DNA from: JAJFHI01 sp050633705
GTDB taxonomy: Bacteria; Pseudomonadota; Alphaproteobacteria; Rhizobiales; Hyphomicrobiaceae
Length of the DNA stretch: 64,000 nt
Reading direction: 5' to 3'
Assembly (NCBI GenBank): GCA_050633705.1
Contig: JBOEGZ010000012.1
Span: 1 to 64,000 of the forward strand
Shown here one piece after another: positions 43,767 to 53,716 of this stretch. The notes under the pieces were generated by a model. The model saw nothing but the letters and a program-made list of their open reading frames with translations, made no database searches and had not been told where the DNA came from. The position numbers and the translations under genes are program-made. Each line of letters begins with the position of its first letter. Positions within the stretch are counted from its first letter, which is position 1.

Positions 43767-44519
43767 TCAGTCGTTGCTACCAAACAGGTTCAACAATGCC
43801 AAGAACATATTGATGAAGTCGAGGTAGAGGCTCAACGCGCCCATGATGGACGCTTTTGCGACCGCTGTTGCATCGTGGCGGATGTGTAGAAACTCATCTT
43901 TCAAACGCTGCGTGTCGTAAGCCGTCAAACCAGCAAACACCAAAACCGTGATGGCAGAGATAGCAAAGCCCAGCGCGCTTGATTGCAGGAATATGTTGAC
44001 GATAGCTGCGATAATAATACCGACGACACCCATGATGAGGAACGAACCCCAGCCAGAGAGATCTTTTTTCGTCGCATATCCCCAAGCACTCAGACCAGCG
44101 AAAGCCGCGGCCGTGACAAAGAAGATTTGGGTGATCGAGCCCATACCGAAGCGAATAAAGATGGACGAGATCGAAACACCCATCACCGCTGCGAAAGCCC
44201 AGAACGCAGCATGCGTCGCGCCAACGCTAAGCTTGTGAAGTCCAAAACTTAGAACCAATACAAACGCAAGAGGCGCAAACATCAGCACATATGCCAAAGG
44301 TGACGCATATAGAGCTTGGCCCAGTTGGGTCAGACCGACGACCTTGCCATCTGCCACGACAGTCGCCATTGAGAAGGTCAGGTAAGAGATGATACCTGTG
44401 AAGGCCACGCCCGAGGCCATATAGTTGTAGATGCCCAGCATGTGGCTGCGCAAACCCTCGTCAACGGCGGCGCCAGCACGAGTCGCTGTTGCGTTTGATT
44501 GATATTGATTTTCCTGCAT
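43767..44519 (-). CDS. Bax inhibitor-1/YccA family membrane protein
   Basis: The 250-residue product has seven hydrophobic segments and the BI-1 family pattern, including the C-terminal AYDTQRLKDEF and SLYLDFINMFLALLNLFG. Bacterial relatives include a pH-sensitive calcium leak protein (BsYetJ) and YccA, which modulates FtsH. The start MQENQYQS (44519) has AAGGA upstream; seven extra codons to a further upstream start are less likely. It is a single gene with its own terminator. Confidence 0.93.
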   Translation of the reverse strand: MQENQYQSNATATRAGAAVDEGLRSHMLGIYNYMASGVAFTGIISYLTFSMATVVADGKVVGLTQLGQALYASPLAYVLMFAPLAFVLVLSFGLHKLSVGATHAAFWAFAAVMGVSISSIFIRFGMGSITQIFFVTAAAFAGLSAWGYATKKDLSGWGSFLIMGVVGIIIAAIVNIFLQSSALGFAISAITVLVFAGLTAYDTQRLKDEFLHIRHDATAVAKASIMGALSLYLDFINMFLALLNLFGSND

Positions 44520-44685
44520 TTTTTCCAATCCTTTGCACACTGCAAATAGCTAGAATTACGTCTTAATAACAGTAAATTATGACGGTTGTCGACGCCCCTC
44601 GCGACAATACCGTCACCAAACCTTTAGCCTCAACGTAGGGATTGTTCGTAACCGCTGCAAGGCCCATCTCGCCACAAATTTGGGC

Positions 44686-47256
44686 TTACTCAGCCCTTAA
44701 ATACGGCACTGGACGGGCGTTTAAGACCTTCAACGTCCCATACCCCCCAAACGCCAAAATTAGTCCCACAGAAAGAACCAAAGACTGCAATACAGCGCCC
44801 AGCGAGAACATAAATCCAACGTCCATCACCTGGGTTAGAGCAAACCAAGCGGCAATGCTTCCCAATAAGATCGCCACACCGGATGTCATAGCAGCGAGCA
44901 AAAGGTATTCAATCAGGTGGGCGGTCAAAATTCGGCGGCGTGTCGCACCCAAGGCCTTCAGGATAACAGCCTCAAGAATACGACGGCGTTGTGCCGTCGC
45001 CAAAGCTCCAGCCAACACCAAAGCACCAGCGATGAGCGTAACGCTGCCTGCCACCTGAATGACACTCATCACTTTCTTAAAGATATCATTGAAGGCCTTA
45101 ATCGCATCTTTCACACGGATCGTTGTCACACCTGGAAACGACTTTGCCAATGCACGCGAAAGTTTAGCCTCCTCTCCTAGCCCACTTCCATCGGGCAGAC
45201 GCACTGTTGCCAAGAGGTTATGTGGTGCCCCCTTCAACGTAGTCGGCGTGAACACCATTACGAAATTGATGGTGAGATTTTCCCAATTCAACTCCCGCAA
45301 ATTCGATATTTTCGCGGTGATGGTACGCCCGAGCACGTTCACGGTCACAGTATCACCGATGCCAACGCCAAGTTTACGAGCCAGGTCAACCTCAAAGGAC
45401 ACGAGCGGGGGTCCGTTATAATCTGCACCCCACCACTCGCCCGCCACAACTTTTGAACCTTCAGGCACATTGTCGGAGTAGGTCAAACCGCGGTCGCCGT
45501 TTAACACCCAACGCGCTTCTGGTGGTGCCTTTAACTCTTCCACCGGGGTTCCGCCAAGTTTCACCAACCGCCCCCGCAGCATTGGCGCGTTTTCAAGGTG
45601 TGACTTGGGAATTGTTTGCTGCACCAAGCCCGCAAGGCCGTCGTACTCAGCCTTATTGATGTCGAGAAGAAAATAGTCGGGCGAATTTTCTGGCAAACGT
45701 CCTGACAACTCTTCAACCAACGAACTGTTTGCCAACGCCACAGCAATCAACAATGACAAACCCGCGCCAAGCGACAACACGACCGACCGTGTTAAACCGC
45801 CCGGTGCACCCAAATTGCCAAGCGCCAACGCCAATTCCGGGGTCTTTGCCCGCGGCAACTTGCGAGCCACCCATCTCACGGCCGTGCCAAGCGCTAAAAA
45901 TATGGCAAATATCGCGGTCAACCCAACGCAAAACGCCAAAGCGATTTTCATTGAGTCCGATGTTAGGACTGCAAAAGCACAAAGCGTTAGTGCGGTCGCA
46001 AAAGAAAGCACAACAATGGCAGGGCGCGGCCATTGCGTGGTGTCTGCGACATCGTCGCGAAACAAAACAGCTGGAGATATAAGTTCAGCACGACCAAGCG
46101 GCCAAAGAATAAATAACAGCGCAACCAGAAATCCATACGTCACGGCGGCAAGTACGGACCCCCATGACACACTAAACTGCGCCTTAACCGGTAAGGCATC
46201 GCCAAAAATAGCCTCAAGGACCAGCGGAATGATAAATCCGCCGATAACTCCAATCGCGATCCCGATCGCCGCCATGATCAAAACCTGGACCAAGAAGATC
46301 GAGAAAACCTGACCACTCGTGGCCCCCAGGCTTTTAAATGTCGCGATGACCTTACGTCGGCGATCAACAAATGTCGCAACGGCGTTTGCCACGCCAACCC
46401 CACCAACAAGAAGTGCTGTCAAACCAATCAATGTTAAAAATTGACGCAAGCGCTCTAGCGTTCGACTAATCTGCGGAGACGGGTCGCGGCGATCTTTAAC
46501 CGTAAAACCGGCCTCGCCAAATCGCTTTTGTAAGGCTTTGCGTTGTTGGTCAAGGGCCGCATCTCCGCCACTATTCATGTCAATGGCATAACGCCAGCGC
46601 ACCATCGCGCCAGGCTTTACAAGACCCGTTGATTGCAATGTTGCGCGTGAAACCATGGCTCTGGGCCCAAACGTTCGCCCGTTGGTCAAGCCATCGGGTT
46701 CTTTGGCAATCGTGGCAACAATTTTCAACTCGGCTTCGCCAACCTTCAGCCGATCGCCGATTTTCAGCTGCAAGCGTTCTAGGATGATCGGATCGACAGC
46801 CACCGTTGGCCCTTGCAGCACTTGCGGAGACAATTTTCGCTCATCACCAAGCGTAACATCGCCCACCAGCGGATAAGCGCCATCAACGCCTTTCAAGACA
46901 ACGAAGGTTTGGTCGTCACCCGATGTCAATCGCGCCATTGTGCGCAAAGTTGCAATTTCGCTGACGCGACCCAACGCCTCCATTGTCGTTCGCTCTTCTG
47001 TCGTCGCAGCGGTATGAACACGGGCAAATGAAATGTCGCCACCTAAAAGCAACGCACCTTCGCGCGTTAAACCGTTTCGCAATGAATCCGTTAACGCGCC
47101 AACACCCGTAATCACCATTACGCCCAATGCGACACAGGCCAAAAACACGTAGAATCCACTAATACCTGTTCTGAGTTCGCGTAATGCAAGACGCAAAACA
47201 CGAAACCCACCACCAGACGTCAAGCTTGGACTTGTTGATTCTACAGCCAACGTCAT
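44686..47256 (-). CDS. ABC transporter permease, YbbP/FtsX type
   Basis: The 856-residue product has ten predicted membrane helices in the FtsX-family layout: an N-terminal helix and a large periplasmic domain, a block of helices near 270-480, a second periplasmic domain, and the last three helices near 720-840. It overlaps its ATPase partner by four bases (ATGA). YbbAP systems of this type, usually beside a TesA-type lipase as here, are mechanotransmission transporters acting on periplasmic or outer-membrane lipid-like substrates. The substrate is not known. Confidence 0.92.
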   Translation of the reverse strand: MTLAVESTSPSLTSGGGFRVLRLALRELRTGISGFYVFLACVALGVMVITGVGALTDSLRNGLTREGALLLGGDISFARVHTAATTEERTTMEALGRVSEIATLRTMARLTSGDDQTFVVLKGVDGAYPLVGDVTLGDERKLSPQVLQGPTVAVDPIILERLQLKIGDRLKVGEAELKIVATIAKEPDGLTNGRTFGPRAMVSRATLQSTGLVKPGAMVRWRYAIDMNSGGDAALDQQRKALQKRFGEAGFTVKDRRDPSPQISRTLERLRQFLTLIGLTALLVGGVGVANAVATFVDRRRKVIATFKSLGATSGQVFSIFLVQVLIMAAIGIAIGVIGGFIIPLVLEAIFGDALPVKAQFSVSWGSVLAAVTYGFLVALLFILWPLGRAELISPAVLFRDDVADTTQWPRPAIVVLSFATALTLCAFAVLTSDSMKIALAFCVGLTAIFAIFLALGTAVRWVARKLPRAKTPELALALGNLGAPGGLTRSVVLSLGAGLSLLIAVALANSSLVEELSGRLPENSPDYFLLDINKAEYDGLAGLVQQTIPKSHLENAPMLRGRLVKLGGTPVEELKAPPEARWVLNGDRGLTYSDNVPEGSKVVAGEWWGADYNGPPLVSFEVDLARKLGVGIGDTVTVNVLGRTITAKISNLRELNWENLTINFVMVFTPTTLKGAPHNLLATVRLPDGSGLGEEAKLSRALAKSFPGVTTIRVKDAIKAFNDIFKKVMSVIQVAGSVTLIAGALVLAGALATAQRRRILEAVILKALGATRRRILTAHLIEYLLLAAMTSGVAILLGSIAAWFALTQVMDVGFMFSLGAVLQSLVLSVGLILAFGGYGTLKVLNARPVPYLRAE

Positions 47257-47975
47257 TCAGCCGCCGCCTCTGCTTTCACCGCTACCGCCAAGGTCGAAGT
47301 TTCGATGTCCCCATCCCGCATGCGCACAATATGACCACAACGTTCCGCCAACGTTTCATCATGTGTAATCAAGATCAAAGTTGCTCCACGCTTCTTGTGG
47401 AGTTCAAACAGCAACTCTGTGACCTGTGAACTGGTGACGCCATCAAGGTTTCCGGTCGGTTCGTCAGCCAACAAGACTTTAGGGTTTGGCGCCAAGGCCC
47501 GCGCTAACGCCACGCGCTGTTGTTCACCACCCGACATTTGGGCGGGAAAATGATCAAGACGCTGTTCCAAACCAACATCGATCAGCAAATCTTTGGCCGT
47601 CTCAAAAGCCGACTTATCACCACGAAACTCAAGAGGTAACGCCACGTTCTCTAGTGCTGTCATCGTTGGCACGAGGTGGAACGACTGGAATACAATTCCA
47701 ATATCGCGCCCCCGCAGAAGCGCCAGTTCATCTTCATTCAAGCCTGAAAAGTTCTGCCCCGCGACCTTGACCGAGCCCGATGTCGCTGGTTCCAAACCTG
47801 CAAGAACCATCAGCAACGACGTTTTGCCAGAACCAGAAGGCCCGACGATGGCGACCGACTGACCATCGGGAATTTCGAGATCTATACCACGGAGGATCTC
47901 AACTGGCCCAGCGCGACTGGTCAAAGTCAATTTAACATCGCAAAGCGAAACGATTGGTCGGTTTATCTCAGACAC
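47253..47975 (-). CDS. ABC transporter ATP-binding protein, YbbA/LolD type
   Basis: The ATPase has Walker A GPSGSGKTSLL, signature MSGGEQQRVALARAL, Walker B KVLLADEPTGNLD and the H-loop ITHDE, in the MacB/LolD subfamily. The start is GTG at 47975 with GAGGAG ten bases upstream, giving 240 residues; a TTG six codons upstream overlaps this ribosome binding site. It pairs with the downstream FtsX-type permease and is divergent from a TesA-like lipase gene, the usual YbbA-YbbP-TesA module. Confidence 0.94.
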   Translation of the reverse strand: MSEINRPIVSLCDVKLTLTSRAGPVEILRGIDLEIPDGQSVAIVGPSGSGKTSLLMVLAGLEPATSGSVKVAGQNFSGLNEDELALLRGRDIGIVFQSFHLVPTMTALENVALPLEFRGDKSAFETAKDLLIDVGLEQRLDHFPAQMSGGEQQRVALARALAPNPKVLLADEPTGNLDGVTSSQVTELLFELHKKRGATLILITHDETLAERCGHIVRMRDGDIETSTLAVAVKAEAAAE

Positions 47976-48123
47976 GAAAAGGCGGCTCCTCAATCAGACA
48001 TTTTTGCCAATCCATGTTGGCAGATGCTGGCATTGTCTACGTCCGGACACTATGTGTTGGTTTGGTTTCATGAAGCTAAAGCGTAAAATTTAGTGACAAA
48101 TGCCCTAACCACCTGGAGAAATA

Positions 48124-48867
48124 ATGACGATCGCCCGACAAAAATTGGTCCTCAGCTCAACTATAACGAATGCCGCCCCATTTCCATATACGATGCGCTT
48201 CCCGGTAGACTTGGGCATACTGGCGACAATGTTCAACATCATATTTTTGTGTGCGGCTCTCATTGGCTCTGCAACAGCCCAAGCAGAGGAGGCCTCTGCC
48301 CCACCGATAAAGATTATTGCTTTTGGTGATAGCCTAACGGCCGGTTACCAGCTTCCTGCATCCGCCGCCTTCCCAGCGCAATTGGAAAAAGCCCTACGGG
48401 CCAAAGGCCACAACGTGGTGGTTATTAATGCCGGTGTCTCAGGTGATACGACCGCTGCGGGTTTGGCGCGTCTTGATTGGGCGGTTCCAAACGATGCTGA
48501 TGCGGTCATTGTCGAGCTCGGCGCAAATGATTTTTTGCGCGGCATCAAGCCGAAAATTTTACGAACCAATCTTGATAAAATTCTCGAACGTATTGCGGCT
48601 AAGAAAAAACCAATACTCATCGCCGGAATGATCAGTCCGCAAAATTGGGGTGGTGACTACGAAACCGCGGCAACCTCAATTTATCCTGATCTAGCTAAAA
48701 AACACGATGCTTTGTTATACCCCTTTTTTATGGAAGGGATTGCACGCAACCCAAAGCTCAATCTGGAAGATGGCCTACATCCAAACGCGAAAGGTGTTGC
48801 AATCATTGTCGAGCGTATTCTTCCACTGGTCGAAAAGTTGGTCGACCGTGTTGGCAAAAATCCCTAA
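48124..48867 (+). CDS. tesA: Arylesterase / lysophospholipase TesA-like (GDSL)
   Basis: This SGNH hydrolase hydrolyses thioesters, lysophospholipids or aryl esters in the periplasm. The 247-residue product has nucleophile S70 in FGDSLTAGY, N135 in ELGANDFLRG, and the D216/H219 dyad in DGLHPNAKG. A hydrophobic segment (about 34-53) ending SATAQAEE acts as a signal peptide after an unusually long basic N-terminus, so an internal ATG at 48193 or 48229 could be the true start; the ATG at 48124 has GGAG upstream and is kept. It is divergent from the YbbAP genes. Confidence 0.93.
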   Translation: MTIARQKLVLSSTITNAAPFPYTMRFPVDLGILATMFNIIFLCAALIGSATAQAEEASAPPIKIIAFGDSLTAGYQLPASAAFPAQLEKALRAKGHNVVVINAGVSGDTTAAGLARLDWAVPNDADAVIVELGANDFLRGIKPKILRTNLDKILERIAAKKKPILIAGMISPQNWGGDYETAATSIYPDLAKKHDALLYPFFMEGIARNPKLNLEDGLHPNAKGVAIIVERILPLVEKLVDRVGKNP

Positions 48868-48990
48868 AGTTAAACGTGTCATAAACTCACTTCGAGCACC
48901 TGATACGCACCGAGATTTTTCACAGTCGCTAAACCTGTTGCCTATTGCCGATCCTGTATCACTGTCTACTCGTTCTAAAGGGCCACGACG

Positions 48991-49563
48991 ATGCCACGTT
49001 TGTTCACTGGGCTAGCTCTTCCTGAAGCCATACGCGACCAATTGGCGGCACTCGAAGCGCCGCTTTCCGGTGCCAATTGGATCGACTTTGACAACCTCCA
49101 CCTTACTTTGCGGTTTGTCGGCGACGTTAATCATCAAACCGCGCGGGAGTTTAGCGACATGTTGGCTGGAATTTCTCAAGACGCATTTCTCATGCGCTTA
49201 TCAGGACTTGGAACATTTGGTGGAAAAGAGCCCCACACGCTCTATGCCGGTGTTCAAACCAATCCAGCCCTAGACGCACTTGCAAGAGCCAATGAGCGTG
49301 CAGCAGTTTCCGCAGGTCTGACACCGTCTCGACGTGCCTTCAAACCACATGTCACGCTTGCCCGCCTCAAATACACCCGTCCCGATTTTCTTGCGCGCTA
49401 TCTCGGCCGCCTTGGAGCCTTTCGCTCAAGCTCTTTTTTCGTTACAGAATTCGACCTATTCTCCGCCCGCCCGCACACGGGTGGTGGACCTTATGTTCGC
49501 GAAGAAACTTTTACTTTGTTTGGCAGCGACTACGCCAACATGAAAGAATTTGACACGGGTTAA
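48991..49563 (+). CDS. thpR: RNA 2',3'-cyclic phosphodiesterase
   Basis: ThpR/LigT opens 2',3'-cyclic phosphates at RNA ends and can ligate tRNA halves in vitro. The 190-residue product contains the two HxTx motifs of the 2H phosphoesterases: HLTL at 37-40 and HVTL at 120-123 (followed by ARLK). The N-terminus RLFTGLALPE is typical. It follows the TesA gene by 123 bp on the same strand and ends 24 bp from the convergent DUF2865 gene. Confidence 0.94.
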   Translation: MPRLFTGLALPEAIRDQLAALEAPLSGANWIDFDNLHLTLRFVGDVNHQTAREFSDMLAGISQDAFLMRLSGLGTFGGKEPHTLYAGVQTNPALDALARANERAAVSAGLTPSRRAFKPHVTLARLKYTRPDFLARYLGRLGAFRSSSFFVTEFDLFSARPHTGGGPYVREETFTLFGSDYANMKEFDTG

Positions 49564-49587
49564 ATTCGGCAATCTCAGATCATCACG

Positions 49588-50538
49588 TTAGTCACCTGGA
49601 TAGCGATACTTGCCCGGTGATGGGGTAAACAGGCTAAATGAAGCTTTCTTCGATACGCGACGTTTGCGATGCGGGGCTTGTCTTCGCGCTTTCTGATTTT
49701 TAATTCTCTGCCTGGCAGCCCTGCGCGCAGCGTTACGAGCGTGCCAACTTGACCGCTTCTTCATGGAGACAAATGGCAAACCATCCTCAGCTGTTTTAGA
49801 GTTTGAAACAGCAGTTGCAGCGACGCGACCTTCTACTTTCCCACCTTCTTCGCTTGCCTCATGAGACGCAACTTTCTCTGCGGCTGGTGTGTCGGTTGAA
49901 TTCGTTTTCTTTTTTTCTTCGTAAATGCCCGCAATTGTGGGATTGGTTACGACCTTAGCCGTGCCATCTGTGAGTTCAGCGTAAGCTTCTTCTGCCTCAT
50001 AGCCTGCATGCCGTGCACGTTCGGCAAAGGACCATGGCTCTGGTCGACACCGGCAACCCTTTACGAGTTTCTTGCGATATTGAAATGCAACATCAAAGCT
50101 TTTGTATCGTTGGCCTGCCAGATTGACCATCTTGTCGGTATTCCCGGCATAGGCGGAGTGATAAAACAGCTTGGCGTCTTCGCCGCATCTTGACCGGCAA
50201 ACATTTGCATCGCGGGAGAATTTCGAACGCGTTACAGAAGAGCTGATTGGAAAATAAAATCCATCGCACATACGCACGCACATCGTGCGATAGCGACCGC
50301 CATAATATGAGCGGTGTTGTTGTTGCCTTTGATTGTGTCGGCTAAAGTTTGACTGTCTTGCATTCAGTGGGCGTTGTGGCAAACGACGCACGCGCTCGTG
50401 ATTTGGACCACCAACACGCTTGGCACTGCCACCGCCGAATAGTTTTTCAAAAAATGACTGTGCGTGTGCATCGCCAATGACGCCAAACATCACGATCGCA
50501 GCAACGACAACCCGCGCTGCTATAATTTCAAAACGCAT
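49588..50538 (-). CDS. DUF2865 exported protein, copy 1
   Basis: The chosen ATG (50538) begins a signal peptide (RFEIIAARVVVAAIVMFGVI, ending GDAHAQ), giving 316 residues; 56 upstream codons are open but not protein-like. A Gln/Arg-rich stretch is followed by the DUF2865 core: YRTMCVRMCDGFYFPISSS, then cysteine pairs in NVCRSRCGED and KGCRCRPEPW. The C-terminus is very basic. The family is typical of Hyphomicrobiales-like bacteria and has no known function; paired cysteines suggest disulfides in the periplasm. A second, diverged copy lies directly upstream on the same strand. Confidence 0.88.
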   Translation of the reverse strand: MRFEIIAARVVVAAIVMFGVIGDAHAQSFFEKLFGGGSAKRVGGPNHERVRRLPQRPLNARQSNFSRHNQRQQQHRSYYGGRYRTMCVRMCDGFYFPISSSVTRSKFSRDANVCRSRCGEDAKLFYHSAYAGNTDKMVNLAGQRYKSFDVAFQYRKKLVKGCRCRPEPWSFAERARHAGYEAEEAYAELTDGTAKVVTNPTIAGIYEEKKKTNSTDTPAAEKVASHEASEEGGKVEGRVAATAVSNSKTAEDGLPFVSMKKRSSWHARNAARRAARQRIKNQKARRQAPHRKRRVSKKASFSLFTPSPGKYRYPGD

Positions 50539-50901
50539 ACAAAAATACCCGCACATACGCAGTGGACGATAGAGGCAAGAGCCCAGACCAACCACATGAA
50601 CTGACAGCGACCCGCCACACATATCCCGGTCGCCTTGGCTATTATGGTTTGAATTTGGCAAACAAAGTCTGAACGCCACGGACTTCGTGCAACCCGAGGC
50701 CATCACGTTGAAACATCAAAAATGCTGCAAATTATCACAAAAACAGCCCCTTACGCGAGAGTGGGATTGCAGGACGGTTTCAAAAAACAAAGAAAAAATG
50801 TTCGATTTTGATCCAGAGCATACCGCCAATAAAAGCTCATCACTTTGCGTCTTGCATCTACCAGAAACAACGAGTGGTGTGGCCTTCAATAACGGCGGTG
50901 A

Positions 50902-51804
50902 CTAAAAGCGACCCTGGCGACGAGGCTGAAAACGCGGACCTGGCCGACTTCTTGGTATAACAGTCGAGGGCGATTGTACCGCATAGCGCGCTGGGCGACG
51001 CAGATGAACCTGGCGGTCGAAGCGTCCGGCCGTACGTAGAGATTGGCCAACATCTGATTCTACCTCAGCAACCCGTTTCGTAATCTTATCGATTTTCTTA
51101 TCGATGTAATCCGCATGGCGCTTTTTGGCTTCGTTCGAATTTGGTGGCGCCATACATGAACAACTGGGCACCATTTTCGTGCGATACAGATACGCCGTTT
51201 TTAGATCCATATACGGCGTGCCAGAAAGCGACATTAACTGTGTCGTTCGTGATTGGGGGTCTTGATTGACGGGCGCAACGTAGAGTTCTGCCGGTAAATT
51301 GCAGCGCGCCTGGCAGCGGGCTTCGTCTCGGCGAAGGTTTTGGAATGGGGATGATTCACTAATCGGGAAATAGTAGCCATCGCATAAGCGGACACAAACT
51401 GTGCGATAGCGACGTTTTCTCGAAACCGACAAACGACGCGGCTGATTTGATTTTGCTTTCGCCACCGTTGCTTCGCCAGGTTCTAGCGCCGACTGCGGCT
51501 TTTGCTTTGCAGCCTCAGCGTACCCATTCGCACGTAGACCATAAAACAAATTCCGCTGTACTGGCGTTGCAACCTTGGGAACGTTGCTCACACGGCGTTG
51601 ACCAGAAAATACACCGCCCGACCAATAATCCTTATCGGGTGATGCCAAACCACTCAAATCGTCGGAATTGCCCTCATGCAACGGGTTTGCAGACTCATTG
51701 CTAATCACAGCCGAGCCATTCAAAACGTCCGCTGAAGCATGAATGGTCGCCAAACCAAGTGCCGCCAAAATTAGGCTGATGCGCACGCGTTTTGACAGTA
51801 TCAT
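50902..51804 (-). CDS. DUF2865 exported protein, copy 2
   Basis: The 300-residue product starts MILSKRVRISLILAALGLA, a signal peptide ending near ATIHASADV. Its core repeats the pattern of the neighbouring gene: YRTVCVRLCDGYYFPISESS, then EARCQARCNLP, then KMVPSCSCMAPP, so the cysteine spacing is shared while the flanks are not. The C-terminus is Arg/Pro-rich. The two genes probably arose by tandem duplication and have diverged. The 363-bp gap between their coding parts shows no gene. No function is known. Confidence 0.88.
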   Translation of the reverse strand: MILSKRVRISLILAALGLATIHASADVLNGSAVISNESANPLHEGNSDDLSGLASPDKDYWSGGVFSGQRRVSNVPKVATPVQRNLFYGLRANGYAEAAKQKPQSALEPGEATVAKAKSNQPRRLSVSRKRRYRTVCVRLCDGYYFPISESSPFQNLRRDEARCQARCNLPAELYVAPVNQDPQSRTTQLMSLSGTPYMDLKTAYLYRTKMVPSCSCMAPPNSNEAKKRHADYIDKKIDKITKRVAEVESDVGQSLRTAGRFDRQVHLRRPARYAVQSPSTVIPRSRPGPRFQPRRQGRF

Positions 51805-51972
51805 TCTCGCTGAAAACGAAATTTTCTGGCGGCGCAAATTCAAAACGCAAAACTCTCTATTAAACCAGCGAACCACGAAACGGCGCGCTCGGATGAATAC
51901 ACGCCTCGAAAGAGCTTGCCAAGACTGTAATGAATTGAAATTTATTTACTATTATCAATGATGAATAACAGT

Positions 51973-52950
51973 TTATGAAACCGATATAACAACTTTGCCA
52001 ACTGCTTGACGTTGCTCCAGAATTTGAAGCGCCGGCACAATATCGCTGAGCGGGTAAACGCCATGAATTCTCGGTTTCAGGCGATCTTCGGCGATATCCG
52101 TAAACAGCCGCGTCATATTGGCCAGATGAGCCGCGGGGTCGTGTTCGACAGCTTTGCCCCAGAAGACACCAACCATCGAAACACCCTTCACCAGTAACAA
52201 ATTCGCGGGCAGCCTGGGAATTTCGCCAGATGCAAATCCGACGACCAAAAAGCGTCCGCCCCAAGTCATGGCCCGCAGAGCGGGCTCCGACAACGCACCG
52301 CCAACACAATCATAGACAAGGTCGACCCCAAGCCCGTTTGTTGCCTCGCGTAGATCTGTCTTAAGCGTCTCAGGATCTGATTTTACGAGATGATCAGCAC
52401 CATGCTTTTTGGCAATCGACAGCTTTTCATCAGATGACGCGACTGCAACGACCTCTCCACCGTTCAATTTTGCGATCTCAACAGCGGCCAGCCCAGCACC
52501 ACCAGCAGCACCAATGACAGCCACACGCGCTCCCGGTTTCAACTCACCACGGTCCAACAAGCCGTGCATCGCCGTTCCATAAGTAATCGTGGCGCTGGCA
52601 GCCACCTCATCAGTCACGCCATCAGGTATCGCAACAAGCTGGTCGACCGACACTGCAACCTGCTCTCGTGCCCCACCCCAACCGATATATGCCGCGACAC
52701 GATCTCCAATTTTAAAACCGGTTACATCTGAACCTAAAGCGGAGATCTCGCCGGCGATCTCACCGCCTGGAGAAAACGGCAGTTCAGGCTTGTTTTGATA
52801 TTTCCCTTGCGTAATCAGAATATCGAAAAAATTAAGGGCAACAGCCCTGACCTTAACAATAACCTCGCCTGGCGCTGGTGTTGGCGATGCGATCTCATCA
52901 ACCTCCAGAGCAGATGGTCCCCCTAGAGACTTGCACAACACCGCTTTCAT
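51973..52950 (-). CDS. NADPH:quinone oxidoreductase family protein (MDR superfamily)
   Basis: The 325-residue product starts MKAVLCKSLGGPSALEVDE and is a medium-chain dehydrogenase without the catalytic zinc ligands, as in quinone oxidoreductases. NADP(H) binding is shown by VIGAAGGAGLAAVEIAK near 148-164, and the N-terminal NFFDILITQGKYQ segment is typical. Such enzymes reduce quinones or enones with NADPH. AGAGGTG precedes the ATG. It is a single leftward gene, and the physiological substrate is unknown. Confidence 0.92.
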   Translation of the reverse strand: MKAVLCKSLGGPSALEVDEIASPTPAPGEVIVKVRAVALNFFDILITQGKYQNKPELPFSPGGEIAGEISALGSDVTGFKIGDRVAAYIGWGGAREQVAVSVDQLVAIPDGVTDEVAASATITYGTAMHGLLDRGELKPGARVAVIGAAGGAGLAAVEIAKLNGGEVVAVASSDEKLSIAKKHGADHLVKSDPETLKTDLREATNGLGVDLVYDCVGGALSEPALRAMTWGGRFLVVGFASGEIPRLPANLLLVKGVSMVGVFWGKAVEHDPAAHLANMTRLFTDIAEDRLKPRIHGVYPLSDIVPALQILEQRQAVGKVVISVS

Positions 52951-53093
52951 GTGACACCTCTTCGCCAACAGCACGAAGCCGTTGCTTCAAATTCAGTCTT
53001 CGACCGGCCAGAGGTTTAACGGCTCTGGCGCGCACCGCAAGCTTTTCGCGATAGAATCATGAATTCCAACGAAAATACCAAAGGACAGTCCGG

Positions 53094-53642
53094 ATGAACG
53101 AAAAGAATTGGCCACCGACGCCGCGTGGCTATTTTGTGATCGGTGCAGAACGGATGTCGAAATCCTTAAACCTGGGCAATTTGATGCGCTCTGCTCATGG
53201 TTTCGGTGCAAGTTTCACATTCACAGTCGGTGCGACATATCAAGCGCTGGAAGCCCGCGCGGACACATCCAAAGGCCAGGATCACGTACCACACTACAAT
53301 TGGGACAAACTCGACGATATGGCACTGCCTGAAGGATGTAAGTTGGTTGGTATCGAATTGGTTGATGAAGCCATTGACTTGCCGAGCTTTCGCCATCCGA
53401 TGCGTGCTGCTTATGTCTTGGGCCCTGAACTGGGTTCGCTCTCGCCACAACTGCAAGAACGCTGCGACTATTTGATCAAAATCCCGACACGGTTTTGCGT
53501 CAACGTGGCCATGGCTGGTGCGATTGTTATGTATGACCGTGTTGCAGCCTTTTCCCGGTTTCCTGACCGCCCAGTTCGGGAAGGTGGGCCAAGCAATTCT
53601 GGCGATAGTGGCGCACAAACAACGCGAAAACGCAGCCGCTGA
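53094..53642 (+). CDS. SpoU/TrmH-family RNA methyltransferase
   Basis: The 182-residue product has the SPOUT knot motifs: N-terminal NLGNLMRSAHGFGAS (motif 1), AAYVLGPELGSLSPQ (motif 2) and the knot IKIPTRFCVNVAMAGAIVMYDR (motif 3). It would 2'-O-methylate a ribose in tRNA or rRNA. Lack of the extended N-terminal domain of TrmH or RlmB leaves the target site open. The Ser/Arg-rich C-terminal tail is unlike the core. It is followed by the IalB gene 74 bp later. Confidence 0.92.
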   Translation: MNEKNWPPTPRGYFVIGAERMSKSLNLGNLMRSAHGFGASFTFTVGATYQALEARADTSKGQDHVPHYNWDKLDDMALPEGCKLVGIELVDEAIDLPSFRHPMRAAYVLGPELGSLSPQLQERCDYLIKIPTRFCVNVAMAGAIVMYDRVAAFSRFPDRPVREGGPSNSGDSGAQTTRKRSR

Positions 53643-53716
53643 TCGTGACATCCTCGCCTGATTCTTCCATTATGTCGGCGATATCCGAATCACTCAAAAG
53701 CACGGGCTACCCCTAA

